Shown here: positions 27,283-37,268 of the stretch, one piece after another
Numbering within the stretch: position 1 is the stretch's first letter
Layout: every line of letters begins with the position of its first letter
From: CAIWHR01 sp963816925
GTDB lineage: Bacteria > Pseudomonadota > Gammaproteobacteria > Burkholderiales > Casimicrobiaceae
Direction of reading: 5' to 3'
DNA: 64,000 nucleotides
Assembly: GCA_963816925.1 (NCBI GenBank)
Contig: CAWFMY010000007.1
Location: 1-64,000 of the forward strand
Notes under the pieces: model-generated
What the model saw: the letters and a program-made list of their open reading frames with translations, nothing else
The model's database searches: none
Told to the model about the DNA's origin: nothing
Position numbers and translations under genes: made by a program

Positions 27283-28347
27283 ATGTCGCCGAATGATGGG
27301 GCACCCAATCGCCCCAAAAAAAGGAGAGCCGTCGCCGTTGCGGTGGTGGCGGCAATTTTGGCCGCCCTTTCTACCTCCAATTCCGATCGTGGACCGACTT
27401 CGACTGGGACCTTTTGGGGCCAGTGGAGGCAGCTTGACCTGAGTCACGTCCTTGCGGCTATCGGATTGGTCTACATCAGCTATTTTCTGCGGGCATTGCG
27501 TTGGAAAATACTCCTTCGACGCACGCGGCCGACGTTGGCAACCGTTGAATTGCTTTCTCCTACGCTCGTGGGATTCACCGGCCTTGCCCTCTTGGGCGCG
27601 CCGGAGACTTGATTCGACCCTACCTGATCGCAAGACGCTGCAACCTCACCATCTCATCGCAGCTGGCGGTGTGGACGGTGGAACGCATATCGACCTTGGC
27701 GGGTTCGCTGTGCTGCTTCTATTGGCCATCCTTCTTCCCACGAATTTGCGCGACCTGCCCAATCCGGAGTTCTATTCCAGGATCCGGGTCGGTGGCCTGC
27801 TGCTGGTTGCGGTGGTTGGCGGCGCTGCCGCGGGTGCCCTGTTACTCGCCAGATTTGGAAGCGGAGTGTCCCTCTGGATCGAATCGCGGTTTTCGCATCG
27901 GATGCCGGACATCGCCAGACGATTCGCGAAATTGGCAAGTGACTTCCACCGCGGACTGGATACAATTGACGGTCCGCTTGTCTTTCTGCAGCTGAGCGTT
28001 GTATCAGTGCTGATGTGGTGGATCGTTGCAATCGCCTTTTTCGAGATTGCTCGGGCGTACGGTGCGCTTCTTCAGGACATCACTATGGCCGGCGCCGTGG
28101 TGTTGTTGGGTTCAAGCATGCTGGGCTCCCTGATCCAGCTGCCGGCGGTGGGTGGTGGGGTGCAATTGGCGGCGATATCCATGTTGCAATACGCGTTCCA
28201 TGTGTCGCCCGAATTGGCTGTCGGTTGTGGCACCCTGTTTTGGCTGGTTACTTCAATGGCCGTCGCGCCTGTCGGATTGATCCTTGCGCACCGGAGCATG
28301 TTTCGCTGCGCACAATTTCGGAGGAGAGCGTACAGGAAGTGTCGTGA
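27283..28347 (+). CDS. Lysylphosphatidylglycerol-synthase-TM/AglD-like membrane protein, frameshifted
   Basis: Starts MSPNDGAPNRPKKRR at 27283 with GGGAG nearby. Seven or eight membrane helices; seen LDLSHVLAAIGLVYISYFLR, RALRWKILLR, VGFTGLALLGRAGDLIRPYL (shift near 27600; the GRxGE-like family signature) and VGGGVQLAAISMLQYAF. The UPF0104 family, which includes MprF membrane domains and archaeal AglD-like proteins, is proposed to handle lipid-linked substrates (flippase-like). Shifts near 27370, 27410, 27600, 27690 and 28300; the corrected end reads SLRTISEESVQEVS. Part of the GT39/FAD/GT2 module. Confidence 0.8.
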
Positions 28348-29040
28348 CGGTCCAACCGGACGGACGATGTGACGCGGGAGATTTCCACGTCGCATCGAAC
28401 GTGTTGTTCCCGGAGCACTTGGGATTCTGCCCGATTTCGCCGGGCCGAAATTTGAAATTCGGCCGCCTTCTCGCGATTTGCTGCGTACGTGACCATCGGT
28501 GTACGGGACGTGCGGGTGGCGGTTTCGATGAAGAATTCACCACGGAGTACCTCGTTCGCTTCGGCGCGCCGCGCGATCTGATTTCAACGGCGTCGCGTCC
28601 GGCAATGCAGCGGGACCGGATCTATCATCCAGCGGTGGCAATGAAATCCTGGTTGCAAGCGCGCGAACCCTCGACTGGTGTCGATCGATCGAATTACCTT
28701 GGTGTCCACGGCCACCGTTCCAGGATTCCCTGTGAAAGGGCGCTGGAGGTGCCGTTAAGATTGGCGTCATCTTGATCCGGGACCGGCGAATCGAACCCGA
28801 TCACGGACGGCGCACGAGCGAGGGTGCGCGGTCGTTCGTCAGTAGAACGGCCGGATATGTATACGCAAGGTTGTTCCTTGCAACTGCATGTTGATAGGGG
28901 CGAAGTATTTCATCGCATCGGGAGACGCGGTAACCTTGCCGTAGTTCTGATCGATTCGATAAACCGGTCCAGGGATTCATGCCACAGACTGCGGAAAAAT
29001 TCGATTCAACAAACGCAACGAATCGTACGGGAGCAGCGCA
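28348..29040. other. Unassigned stretch, possibly a damaged gene
   Basis: About 690 bases with no family I recognise in any frame. A plus-strand frame stays open from 28347 to about 28775 (FDEEFTTEYLVRFGAPRDL and similar), and nearby frames hold PDFAGPKFEIRPPSRDLLR, so a frameshifted gene of about 200 residues is possible. No promoter or hairpin stands out. Left unassigned. Confidence 0.35.
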
Positions 29041-30341
29041 ATGCGGACCACGTGGTAGGCGGAGGGCGATGGGCTCTTCCCCTTGCCTGCACTTTGGCAA
29101 GTCACGTGGCGCCGACGTCACGGTGAGCGACATCAACCCCGCGATCGCCGATGAGATAGATGCCGGAACGTGCCCCTACGAGGAGCCTGGACTGCTTGAG
29201 CTCATGCGGGATCTGCACGGCGCAGGTAGGCTCCATGGGACCACCGACGTCGCGAAAGCTGCTTCCAATGCAGAGGCGATCGTGGTAATCGTTGCCCGCA
29301 CACCTGACGCCCGATCGCTACATCGACTTCACCAATCTCCTGCGGGCATCGACAGATATCGGCAAGGGACTCCGGCCTGGCACCCTCGTGGTTTATGAAA
29401 CGAACGGTGACCGTGAGGAGGGACCCGAGGCAGGTTGGTGCCGGTTTTGGAAGAATTTAGCGGCCTAAAAGCAGGCACGGACTTCCATGTTGCGTACAGC
29501 CCCGAGCGGGTCAAGGCAAATCTTGTCTTGTCGCGCCTCGAGGTCACGCCAAAGGTCGTGGGCGGACTCGACGCCGCGTCCCTTGCCAGGGTCGCGGCGC
29601 TTTATCGGGAATACCTCGGCGCGCCGGTGGACGAGGTAGGCACCATCGAAGCCGCCGAAATGACCAAGCTTCTCGGCATGCTCTATCGCGACGTCAACAT
29701 TGCGCTGGTAAACGAGCTGGCCGCATTCTGTGAGATGGCAGGTGTCGACTTCGACCGCGTGCGCTCGGCCGCGAACAGCGACGGTGAAGCAAACCTCCTC
29801 GTACCCGGAATCGGTGTTGGAGGTCACTGCACACCGGTTTATCCCTACTTTCTCACCCGCGAGTCACGCCGGATGGGCGTGACCCAGCGCATATCGGAGG
29901 CTGCGCGCGAAATCAACGACCACCAGCCCGCAAGGCAACTCGACCGTGTCGCCGCTGGCTGGAAGGCGCTTGCCGGGCAGAAGGTGCACATCCTCGGCCT
30001 CGGATTTCGGCCGGGCGTGAAAGTCGACACGTTCAGTCCCGCATATGCATTGCGCGACCACCTGCAGCGCAAGGGTGCCGTCGGTGACGATCGAGGATCC
30101 GCACTACACGGAAGCCGAACTACGCCAGATGGGCATGGTCGCCGGAAGTGTCGCTGCATCAAGCGTTTTGGTCCTCAATACCGCCCACCAGGAATTCGCC
30201 CGTCCCGACTTCCAGGCATGGCGCAAGGCCGGCGTGGAGGTACTGCTCGACGGCCGCAATCTCTGGAACCAGACGGAGGCCGAGAGTGCCGGCTTGCTCT
30301 ATTTCGGTATCGGCCGCTCTTCGCGCAACGAACGCCACTAG
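29041..30341 (+). CDS. Nucleotide-sugar dehydrogenase (UDP-HexNAc/ManNAc type), frameshifted
   Basis: Oxidises C6 of a nucleotide sugar to the uronate with NAD. ATG at 29041 has GGGAG upstream; with one base added in ACGTGG near 29055 it reads MRTTVVGGGRWALPLAC. Then GADVTVSDINPAIADEI, IVVIVPA (after a shift near 29300), LRPGTLVVYETT, DFHVAYSPERVKANLVL, TKLLGMLYRDVNIALVNE (lysine/asparagine helix) and GIGVGGHCTPVYPYFL with the catalytic cysteine. GVGGHC with downstream PYFL is characteristic of UDP-GlcNAc/ManNAc dehydrogenases (WbpA/WecC type) rather than UDP-glucose dehydrogenase. Another shift near 30090. The product would be an amino-sugar uronic acid giving the EPS negative charge. Confidence 0.84.
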
Positions 30342-30731
30342 TTCGCGCGCGCTCCAACTGCCTCTGGCGATCGCGCCGCGCTCGCCCTGACCCGTGAGGC
30401 ATGCGCGCCGCCGCGTCGGCGGACTTACCCGGGACGCCTGTTGCGGATCGCCGGACTCACCGCAAATGCGCGACGTTGGTGTACGATAAGCAACTGAATC
30501 GGATTCTGCCAACATCCGAATCTGGCGACGGCAGCAATTTGGTAAGTGCTGTCCTACAGATCGGACCTCAGCGAGGACCGATAATCCGGCAGCGGCAGCT
30601 TCGCCCATGACGGTAATCTCGTCGTCGATTGGCTTGGCACGGAAATCGTCCGGAATGACTTGTGTCGGAGAAAACATGCATAGCTGCTCCGAGCGAATCA
30701 CTGTTTCAGTGGACAGTGGCAAGAGAAGCCA
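30342..30731. other. Intergenic region with a hairpin
   Basis: 390 bases between the dehydrogenase and the secreted propeller protein. CCGCCG-CGT-CGGCGG at 30408-30422 is a perfect 6-base stem and possible terminator of the dehydrogenase transcript. TTGGCACGG at about 30634 matches a sigma-54 -24 element but lacks the -12 GC. No gene. Confidence 0.4.
30408..30422 (+). terminator. Short perfect GC hairpin downstream of the dehydrogenase
   Basis: CCGCCG pairs with CGGCGG around a 3-base loop, 67 bases after the dehydrogenase stop; no T-tract follows, so it would be a weak or non-canonical terminator. Confidence 0.35.
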
Positions 30732-33700
30732 GTGGCAAAGACCGAGATCGTTCCGCCCTTGGGGCGGGCGTTTGCGGCCGTCCTTTCGACGGTGGCCGTA
30801 TCCGCGTTCGCCCAGGTCAACGTGACCACGTCGATGTACAACAATCAGCGGACGGGGGTCAATGGCAATGAGTCGGTTCTGACGCCCGCAAACGTCAATC
30901 AAGCGAGCTTCGGCAAGCTGTTTTCACAGGCGGTTGACGGCCACGTCTATGCACAGCCGTTGTACGTCTCAAACGTTTTGATTGGTGGGGTCGTTCACAA
31001 CGTGGTGTACGTCGCCACCGAGCATGACAGCGTGTACGCCTTCGACGCGGACTCCAACGCGGGGGGGAACGCGCAGCCGCTGTGGCATACGAGCTTCCTT
31101 TCTCCGGGCGTGACGACCGGTGCCCAGTTCCGCCGCATACCTCAATTGCGATGCCATCAATCCGGAATACGGAATCACCGGCACGCCCGCGATCGACTTG
31201 GCGACAAACACACTTTACGTCGTGGCCGAGACGCTCGAGAACAACGGCACGAGCTACGTGAAGAAGCTTCACGCGCTTGATATCAGGACGGGTGCGGAGA
31301 AGGCCGGCAGCCCTATCGTGATTGCTGCCTCGGTGACCGTGCCCGGAGAGAGTGCGGTAACATTTGTGCGCGCTGCCAACTTCAGCGTACGGGACTCCTG
31401 CTCTATAACGGTGTTGTTTATATCGGCTTTTCTTCGATCTGCGACCACCCGCTGGCTCGAGGTTGGATTCTCGGGTACTCGTACAACGGGTCGAATTTTT
31501 CGCAAGCTTTCGTGTTTTCGACCGAACCTTCCTCGCTGACGGGACGGCTGGGTGCCATCTGGATGGGCGGCCAGGGCCTGCCGATGGATACGGGGTCGAA
31601 TTTGTTCGTGGCCACGGGGAACGGTCAGTTCGATGCGACCCTTTCGCCCCCGATAAATTACGGCGATTCGATCATCCGAATCGATCTGTCGAAGGGCCCG
31701 ACGGTGCAGGACTATTTCACTCCTTTCAATCAGTCCGCACTGGAATTGAACGACGCGGATCTCGGTTCCGGTGGCATTGCCATTCTTCCGGATCAATCCG
31801 GGCCGAACCCGCACTTGCTCGTGCAGGCCGGAAAAGACCATTCTTCATGTAGTCAACCGTGACAGCATGGGACATTTCGATCCTGCTGTTGACAACATCG
31901 TGCAGGAGATCGCGATACCCAGAGGCCTGTTCAGCTCGCCGGTCTATTTCAACGGGAAGAGTGTATACGTGTGCGATCAACGATCCCTGCAAGGCCTATA
32001 CGGTTACCAACGGTTTGCTCTCGACGTCCCCAACGGATTCTGGCACCGGCAATATCTACTTCCCGGGCGCGACGCCGACCATTTCCGCCAATGGAATTTC
32101 CAACGCCATTTTGTGGGTCTTGGATTCCCACTGGTATGGGACAGCCGGCCCGGTGGCGCTGGTGTTTTGTTCGCCTACAATGCGTCAAGCCTCTCTGCGG
32201 GCCCCCTATACCACTCACTGCAGAACAGCAGGCCGCGACAATCCGGGCGGTGCTATCAAATTCTCGGTCCCGACGGTCGCCAACGGCAAGGTGTACGTGG
32301 GAGCCGAGGGGCAGTTGAGCGTGTACGGGCAACTAACCGGCGGGGACTGACGCCGCCGGCGATCGTCAGTGCCAACAGCATCACGTTTTCGGTAGGCATC
32401 GTCGGGAATTTCACGGTGACGTCGACCGGCGCGCCGACGCCATCGCTGAAGGAGATAGGCGCGCTGCCGGGTGGCGTGACATTCAACGACAATGGGAACG
32501 GGACCGCGACGTTGAGCGGAACACCGGCGTCCGGGAGCGGCGGGAGCTATCCCCTCGCATTTACCGCCAGCAATGGTGTCGGGACGCCTGCCAATCAAGG
32601 CTTCACTTTGCTTGGTGAACCAGGCGCCGGCGATCACCAGTCCCAACAGCACGACATGCGTCACCGGATCGTTGTGCAGCTTCACGGTGACGGCCTCCGG
32701 TTTTCCCGTGTCGACGTTCAGCGAAAGCGGCGCCTTGCCGCCGGGCATGAGCTTCGACACGAGCACCGGCGTTCTCTCTGGCGTGCCAGGCTCGACGGGC
32801 GTCTTTCCGGTGACGCTGGGCGCCACCAATGGCGTGTGCCTCCCGCGGCGCAGAATTTCACATTGACGGTGAACACGGTATCCACCGGCGTGCGCCCGCT
32901 CGTGGGTCGCGTCGTTCGGTACCGATGCCAATCCGTGCACCGAGAGCTCGCCCTGCCGCTCGTTCGATCGGGCGATTTCGGCGACCTCGCCAACGGCGAG
33001 GTTGTCGTGCTGGATTCGGCAGGGTACGGCCCGGCGACAATCACGAAGCCGATTGCGATCGTGTCGCCGTCGGGTGTCCAGGCGGGTGTGTCCGTCGCGT
33101 CAGGTGCCGGGATGGTGGTCAACGCCGGTGCCGGCGGGCGTGTCGTGCTGCGCGGGCTGACGATCAACGCGCTGGGCGGGGCCATCGGCGTCGATTTCCA
33201 GTCCGGCGCGGCCCTCTACATAGAGCGGACGACGATCACCAATTTCGGCACGGCGGGCCTCAATTCCGCGTCAAGCGCGGGAGGCGCAGTGTACCTGCGT
33301 GACGTCAAGCTGCGCGACAATGCCATCGGCGCGGTATTCGGTCCGACACCCGCTTCTACCGGTGCGCTGGTAGTCGAGATCGATCGCGCCGATTTCGAAA
33401 ACAATGTAGTCGCCATGTCGTTTGCGGGCAAGAATACCTCGGGGGTCGTACGGGGCAGCACGATCAATGGCGGCATGGCAGGGGTGGTCGTGCAGCCGAC
33501 GGTCGCCGGATCGACCGCACGAATCGAGGTGCGCAATTCGACCGTCTCGAAGACCACGTCGGTGGCCATGCAGGCGGGTAGCGGAGCTGACGGTGCGAGC
33601 GCCTCCGTGACGCTCGTCGGCGTTCAACTGACCGGCAGCGGGACAGGACTGTCGGTGCAGGCCGGCGGTGCGCTGTTCGTGACTGACAGCACGGTGTCCA

Positions 33701-33813
33701 GAAACGGAACGGGCATCAGCCTCGCGGGCGGCACGGTGACATCGATCGGCGACAACCGTATAGTTGACAACGTGGTCGACGGCGCATTTTCGTCGACGGT
33801 GGGCAAGCAATGA
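30732..33813 (+). CDS. Secreted fusion: PQQ-like beta-propeller, two putative Ig (He_PIG) domains and a right-handed beta-helix, frameshifted
   Basis: Reconstructed length about 1,025 residues from a GTG start (MAKTEIVPPLG) with a signal peptide ending VSAFAQ. Residues about 30-540 are PQQ-quinoprotein-like propeller blades (AQPLYVSN, NVVYVATEHDSVYAFDAD, GITGTPAIDLATNTLYVVAE, VYIGFSSICDHP, FSSPVYFNGKSVYV, VANGKVYVGAEGQLSVYG). Then come two He_PIG-type Ig domains (LPGGVTFNDNGNGTATLSG; LPPGMSFDTSTGVLSGVPG), then a beta-helix with NGEVVVLDSAGYGPATITK and LRGLTINALGG, ending VDGAFSSTVGKQ. Many shifts (near 31110, 31380, 31850, 31970, 32342, 32620, 32920). At 32342 a G4 run separates propeller and Ig; if that stop is real, there are two genes. 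No metal or sorting motif seen. Perhaps binds or modifies EPS at the surface. Confidence 0.68.
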
Positions 33814-33865
33814 CGAGCCGGAGAGCGATCGGATCTCGGAATCGACGGTTTCGACGGAGATCGAC

Positions 33866-34878
33866 ATGACCAAGTTGGCATTGGGATTGCGAAGCGTCGC
33901 AATAGTGGCATTTCTGATTATTGGACTTCCGGAGGCGTCATGCCAGCTCGTCAGCGTGCTTTCGTATCGTCGACCGGAAATGACGCAAACGCGCCGCTGA
34001 ATTGCAGCCTGGCGGTGCCGTGCCGGTCGTTCGGAACGGCGATCGGAACGGTAAATCCCGGGGGAGAGGTCGTTGTGCTCGACTCGGCAGGATACGGCCC
34101 CGTGACGGTGACGCAGGCGGTATCGATCCTTGCGCCGCCGGGCGTGTATGCGGGAGTTACCGTCGCTTCGGGCCCCGGGATCGCGATCAATGCGGCTGGT
34201 GCAAAAGTGACGCTGCGCGGGCTCACGATCAATGCCTTGGGCGGCACCACGGGTGTGGAGTTGCAGGCAGCGGCAACGCTCTATCTCGACGGCGTGATCG
34301 TCACCGGTTTCTCGGGCGCCGGAGGCGCCGGGCTCGCCGCTGCGGTCGGTGCGGACACGGGCGTGGTCATCAATGATTCCACGTTTCGCGAGAATCTGGT
34401 TGGTGCGACGTTCAGTGCCACCGTGGGCACGTTGACCGTAAGTGTCTTGCGCACGCAATTCGAGCGCAACGGCACCGGCGCCACGTTCGGAGACGGCGTC
34501 ATCGGAACTGTCCGCGAATCGAGCGTCACGTTGGGGGGGGCAGGAATTGCTGCAAATCCCGTGACGGCGGGACGGGTCGCGAAGGTTGAGGTTCGGGACA
34601 GCACTATCGCGGACAACAGCGGAATCGGCGTGCAGGCTGGCAGCGTGGCCGGCGCGACGGCGACCGTCTCGGTGGTGAGTTCACTCGTCTCCGGCAATGG
34701 AACAGGCGTTGTGGGGCAGGCTTCCGGAAATGCTGCGTATGTTTCCGATGCGACGATAACGCGCAACGCCACGGGTGTCAGCACCGTGTCGAGCGGTGCG
34801 GTCGTTTCGTTTTCGGATAACCGTCTGATGAACAACACGTCGAACGGTGCCTTCTCGTCGACGACGAACAAACTGTAG
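33866..34878 (+). CDS. Secreted right-handed beta-helix protein, paralogue of the preceding C-terminal domain, frameshifted
   Basis: About 337 residues. Starts MTKLALGLRSVAIVAF with GGAG five bases upstream; signal peptide ends near EASCQLVS. After a shift near 33955 it reads SSTGNDANAPLNCSLAVPCR, GGEVVVLDSAGYGPVTVTQ, LRGLTINALGGTTGVELQ, then short repeats with N/G ladders, ending NGAFSSTTNKL. It closely matches the last 300 residues of the preceding protein, so the two arose by duplication. Proteins of this type are common secreted beta-helix proteins with unclear function; carbohydrate binding or lyase-like action is possible. Likely co-transcribed with the fusion gene (52-base gap). Confidence 0.8.
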
Positions 34879-35178
34879 TACGAGGTGCGCCGCCCCCCAA
34901 CTCGCGAACTGGCTTTTCCGCCCTGACCGCGGACGTCGGCATCTGCCCGCATTCAGAGGCTCCGGATTTGGCCGGACGACGGCGTACGTAGTCCGCCTCG
35001 TGTCGCTCAAGTTTCGCCCACCCGGAGTCCCAACCGAACTGTCGCTTCGACTGCGAGTAGCCAACGCGCCGAGTCTAGTTGGGCGCGCGGACGATCGTCC
35101 ATTGAACGCCACCGTCAGCCATACCGCCGCGCAGACAGTGATCACCCGTGCCGCAACGATGAATAACGCCCCGCAAGC
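34879..35178 (+). other. Intergenic, no feature
   Basis: 300 bases between the beta-helix gene and the GT4. Nothing coding, palindromic or promoter-like that I would defend. Confidence 0.5.
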
Positions 35179-36437
35179 ATGAGTCGGCCCCTGCAGTCAC
35201 CAACGCCGCCGACTGGACGAAAGGTCGTCATCGTCGTCGAGAATTTGTCCGTTCCCTTCGACCGACGCGTCTGGAGAGAGTGCCACGCGTTGCGTGAGGC
35301 GGGCTATCAGGTATCAACGATCTCACCGATGGGTGCCGGAGCAGACACGAAATGGCACGAGGCGATCGACGGGATCTCGGTTTATAGATACCCGATCTAC
35401 CACGCGAGCGGAAGCTTCCGATCCTACATGCTTGAATACGGTGTTGCATTGTTCATGTCGTTCTGGCTCCTGTGGATCGTGCTGGTACGCGAAGGATTCG
35501 ACGTGATCCAGATTTGCAACCCACCGGACCTGCTCATCCTGCCGACGCTGCCATTCAAGCTCTTGGGCAAGAAGGTTGTCTTCGACCAGCACGATATCTG
35601 CCCGGAGATCTACGAGACTCAGAAAGGGCTGAGTGGACAGCCGAACTTTGTAGTTCGCGTGCTGCTTCGCCTCGAGAAATTGACGTATTCGTTTGCCGAT
35701 GTCGTGATGGTCGTCAATGAATCCTGCCGGCGCATTGCGTTGGGGCGCGGCGGTAATAAGGAACAGGACGTATTTGTCGTACGCAATGGGCCATCGTTGC
35801 AGAACATTCGGAACGCCGCGCCGAATCTCGAATTGAAGGCGGGCAAGCGTCACTTGTTGACATACGTTGGAATGATGGGCCCGCAGGAAGGCATCGATGT
35901 ACTTTTGCGTGCAATTCGCGGTCTCGCGACAATCCATCAACGCGGCGACTTTCACGTTCGCATCATGGGAGGAGGGACTGTCCTCGACCAGATGAAGGCG
36001 TATGCCGATGAGCTTGGCATAGATAAGCTCGTCACGTTTACCGGTAGCGTGGGCTACCCGCAGGTCATGGAAGGGATCGCTAGCGCGGACCTTTGCCTGT
36101 GTCCTGACCCCAAGACGCCGTTGAGCGACAAGTGCTCGCTGGTAAAGGTCATCGAGTACATGAGCCTCGGGAGGGCGTTGTCGCCTTCGATCTGGAAGAG
36201 GTCCGCCTCTCGGCGGCCGACGCGGGGGCCTACGCAAATGCGGGCGACGAGGGGGACTTTGCCGCCAAGATCGACCAGCTTCTGGACAACGACAGTCTGC
36301 GCAAGGCGATGGGCGAACGCGGACGCGAACGAGTCTTGGAGCGGCTGACCTGGGAGCACTCCAAGGAGGCTTTGTATGCCGCGTACGACCGGGCGTACCG
36401 AAGGAAGTCCGGAGCGATCGGGCGCGCGGCACAATGA
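35179..36437 (+). CDS. GT4 glycosyltransferase, frameshifted near the C-terminus
   Basis: GT-B fold, cytoplasmic, about 419 residues. Seen: VVIVVENLSVPFDRRVWREC (N-terminal strand and loop of WcaI/GumH-like enzymes), FDVIQICNPPDLLILPT, VFDQHDICPEIYETQ, RHLLTYVGMMGPQEGIDVLL (domain link), VTFTGSVGYPQVMEGIASAD, CLCPDPKTPLSDKCSLVKVIEYMSLG (E-x7-E-type donor site). A shift near 36170 moves to VVAFDLEEVRLSAADAGAYA and VLERLTWEHSKEALYAAYDR. The stop overlaps the ATG of the formyltransferase (ATGA), so the two are coupled. Confidence 0.9.
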
Positions 36438-37189
36438 AAATCGTATTCCTGGCAGTCGACGATGAGTTCGCTGGCCGCATGCAGCGCGCCGTCTACGAGC
36501 GATATCCGCAATCGGTCGTCGGTTCGGTTATCTCCACCTGTGCGATCTACAAGAAGTCGAAGCTCGGCGCGACGCTGTTCGTCCTCAGGCGCTCGGGATT
36601 GCGATATGGCGCAGAGATGTTCAGGATGAAGGTCATGCGCAAGCTGATGCGCAGCGATGTTCATGATCGTCCTTCGCAACTCGCGCAGCGCCACGGCACC
36701 GAGACCTTTTACACGAAGAACATCAATGAGGAGGAGAGCATTGCGCGACTCGAGGCCTGGTCGCCCGATCTCGTCATCTCGACGAACTTCAGCCACTACA
36801 TCGGAATGCGTGCGCGCAAAGTCGCACGCATCGGAACCTGGAATCTTCATAAGTCCTACCTCCCCAACTATCGAGGGATGGCGCCCAGCTTTTATGCAAT
36901 GCTGGACGGGGCAAGTCATGTCGGGGCGACCCTGCACGAGATCGCTGACGGCTTCGACACGGGTGGCATCATCCGGCAGGTCCGGGTTTCAGTGCGGCCT
37001 GACGACACGGTCTACTCGCTCAACGTGAAGACTTCCGAAGAGGGGGGCCGCATGATGGCGGATCTGCTTGGCGAGGCGGATCCCGCTAAAATCGCCGCAA
37101 CGCCACAGCCGACCGGAACGTGGGTCAATCACAGCTACCCTACGCGAGCGCACGTCCGGGCCTTCCTCGCCAAGGGTCTCCGATTCTGA
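36434..37189 (+). CDS. Formyltransferase-family enzyme (sugar N-formyltransferase candidate)
   Basis: 251 residues, intact. Formyl_trans_N fold: N118 in TNFSHYIG, H139 in NLHKSYLPNYRGMAP and D175 in DGFDTGGII are the three catalytic residues of 10-formyl-THF transferases (N, H, D). It lacks the C-terminal domain of Fmt and the decarboxylase half of ArnA. In an EPS locus with aminotransferases it may formylate a 3- or 4-amino sugar. Coupled to the GT4 upstream, which may transfer the same sugar. Confidence 0.83.
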   Translation: MKIVFLAVDDEFAGRMQRAVYERYPQSVVGSVISTCAIYKKSKLGATLFVLRRSGLRYGAEMFRMKVMRKLMRSDVHDRPSQLAQRHGTETFYTKNINEEESIARLEAWSPDLVISTNFSHYIGMRARKVARIGTWNLHKSYLPNYRGMAPSFYAMLDGASHVGATLHEIADGFDTGGIIRQVRVSVRPDDTVYSLNVKTSEEGGRMMADLLGEADPAKIAATPQPTGTWVNHSYPTRAHVRAFLAKGLRF

Positions 37190-37268
37190 GGATCACTGGT
37201 GCCTTCCACGGCGGCGCCCGAGGGTTACACTTTCCGACCCCGATGAAGGCAACTTGGAGCGCGTGCCG

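Noticed and set aside
30634..30650. TTGGCACGG resembling a sigma-54 -24 element
   Set aside because: No GC at the -12 position.
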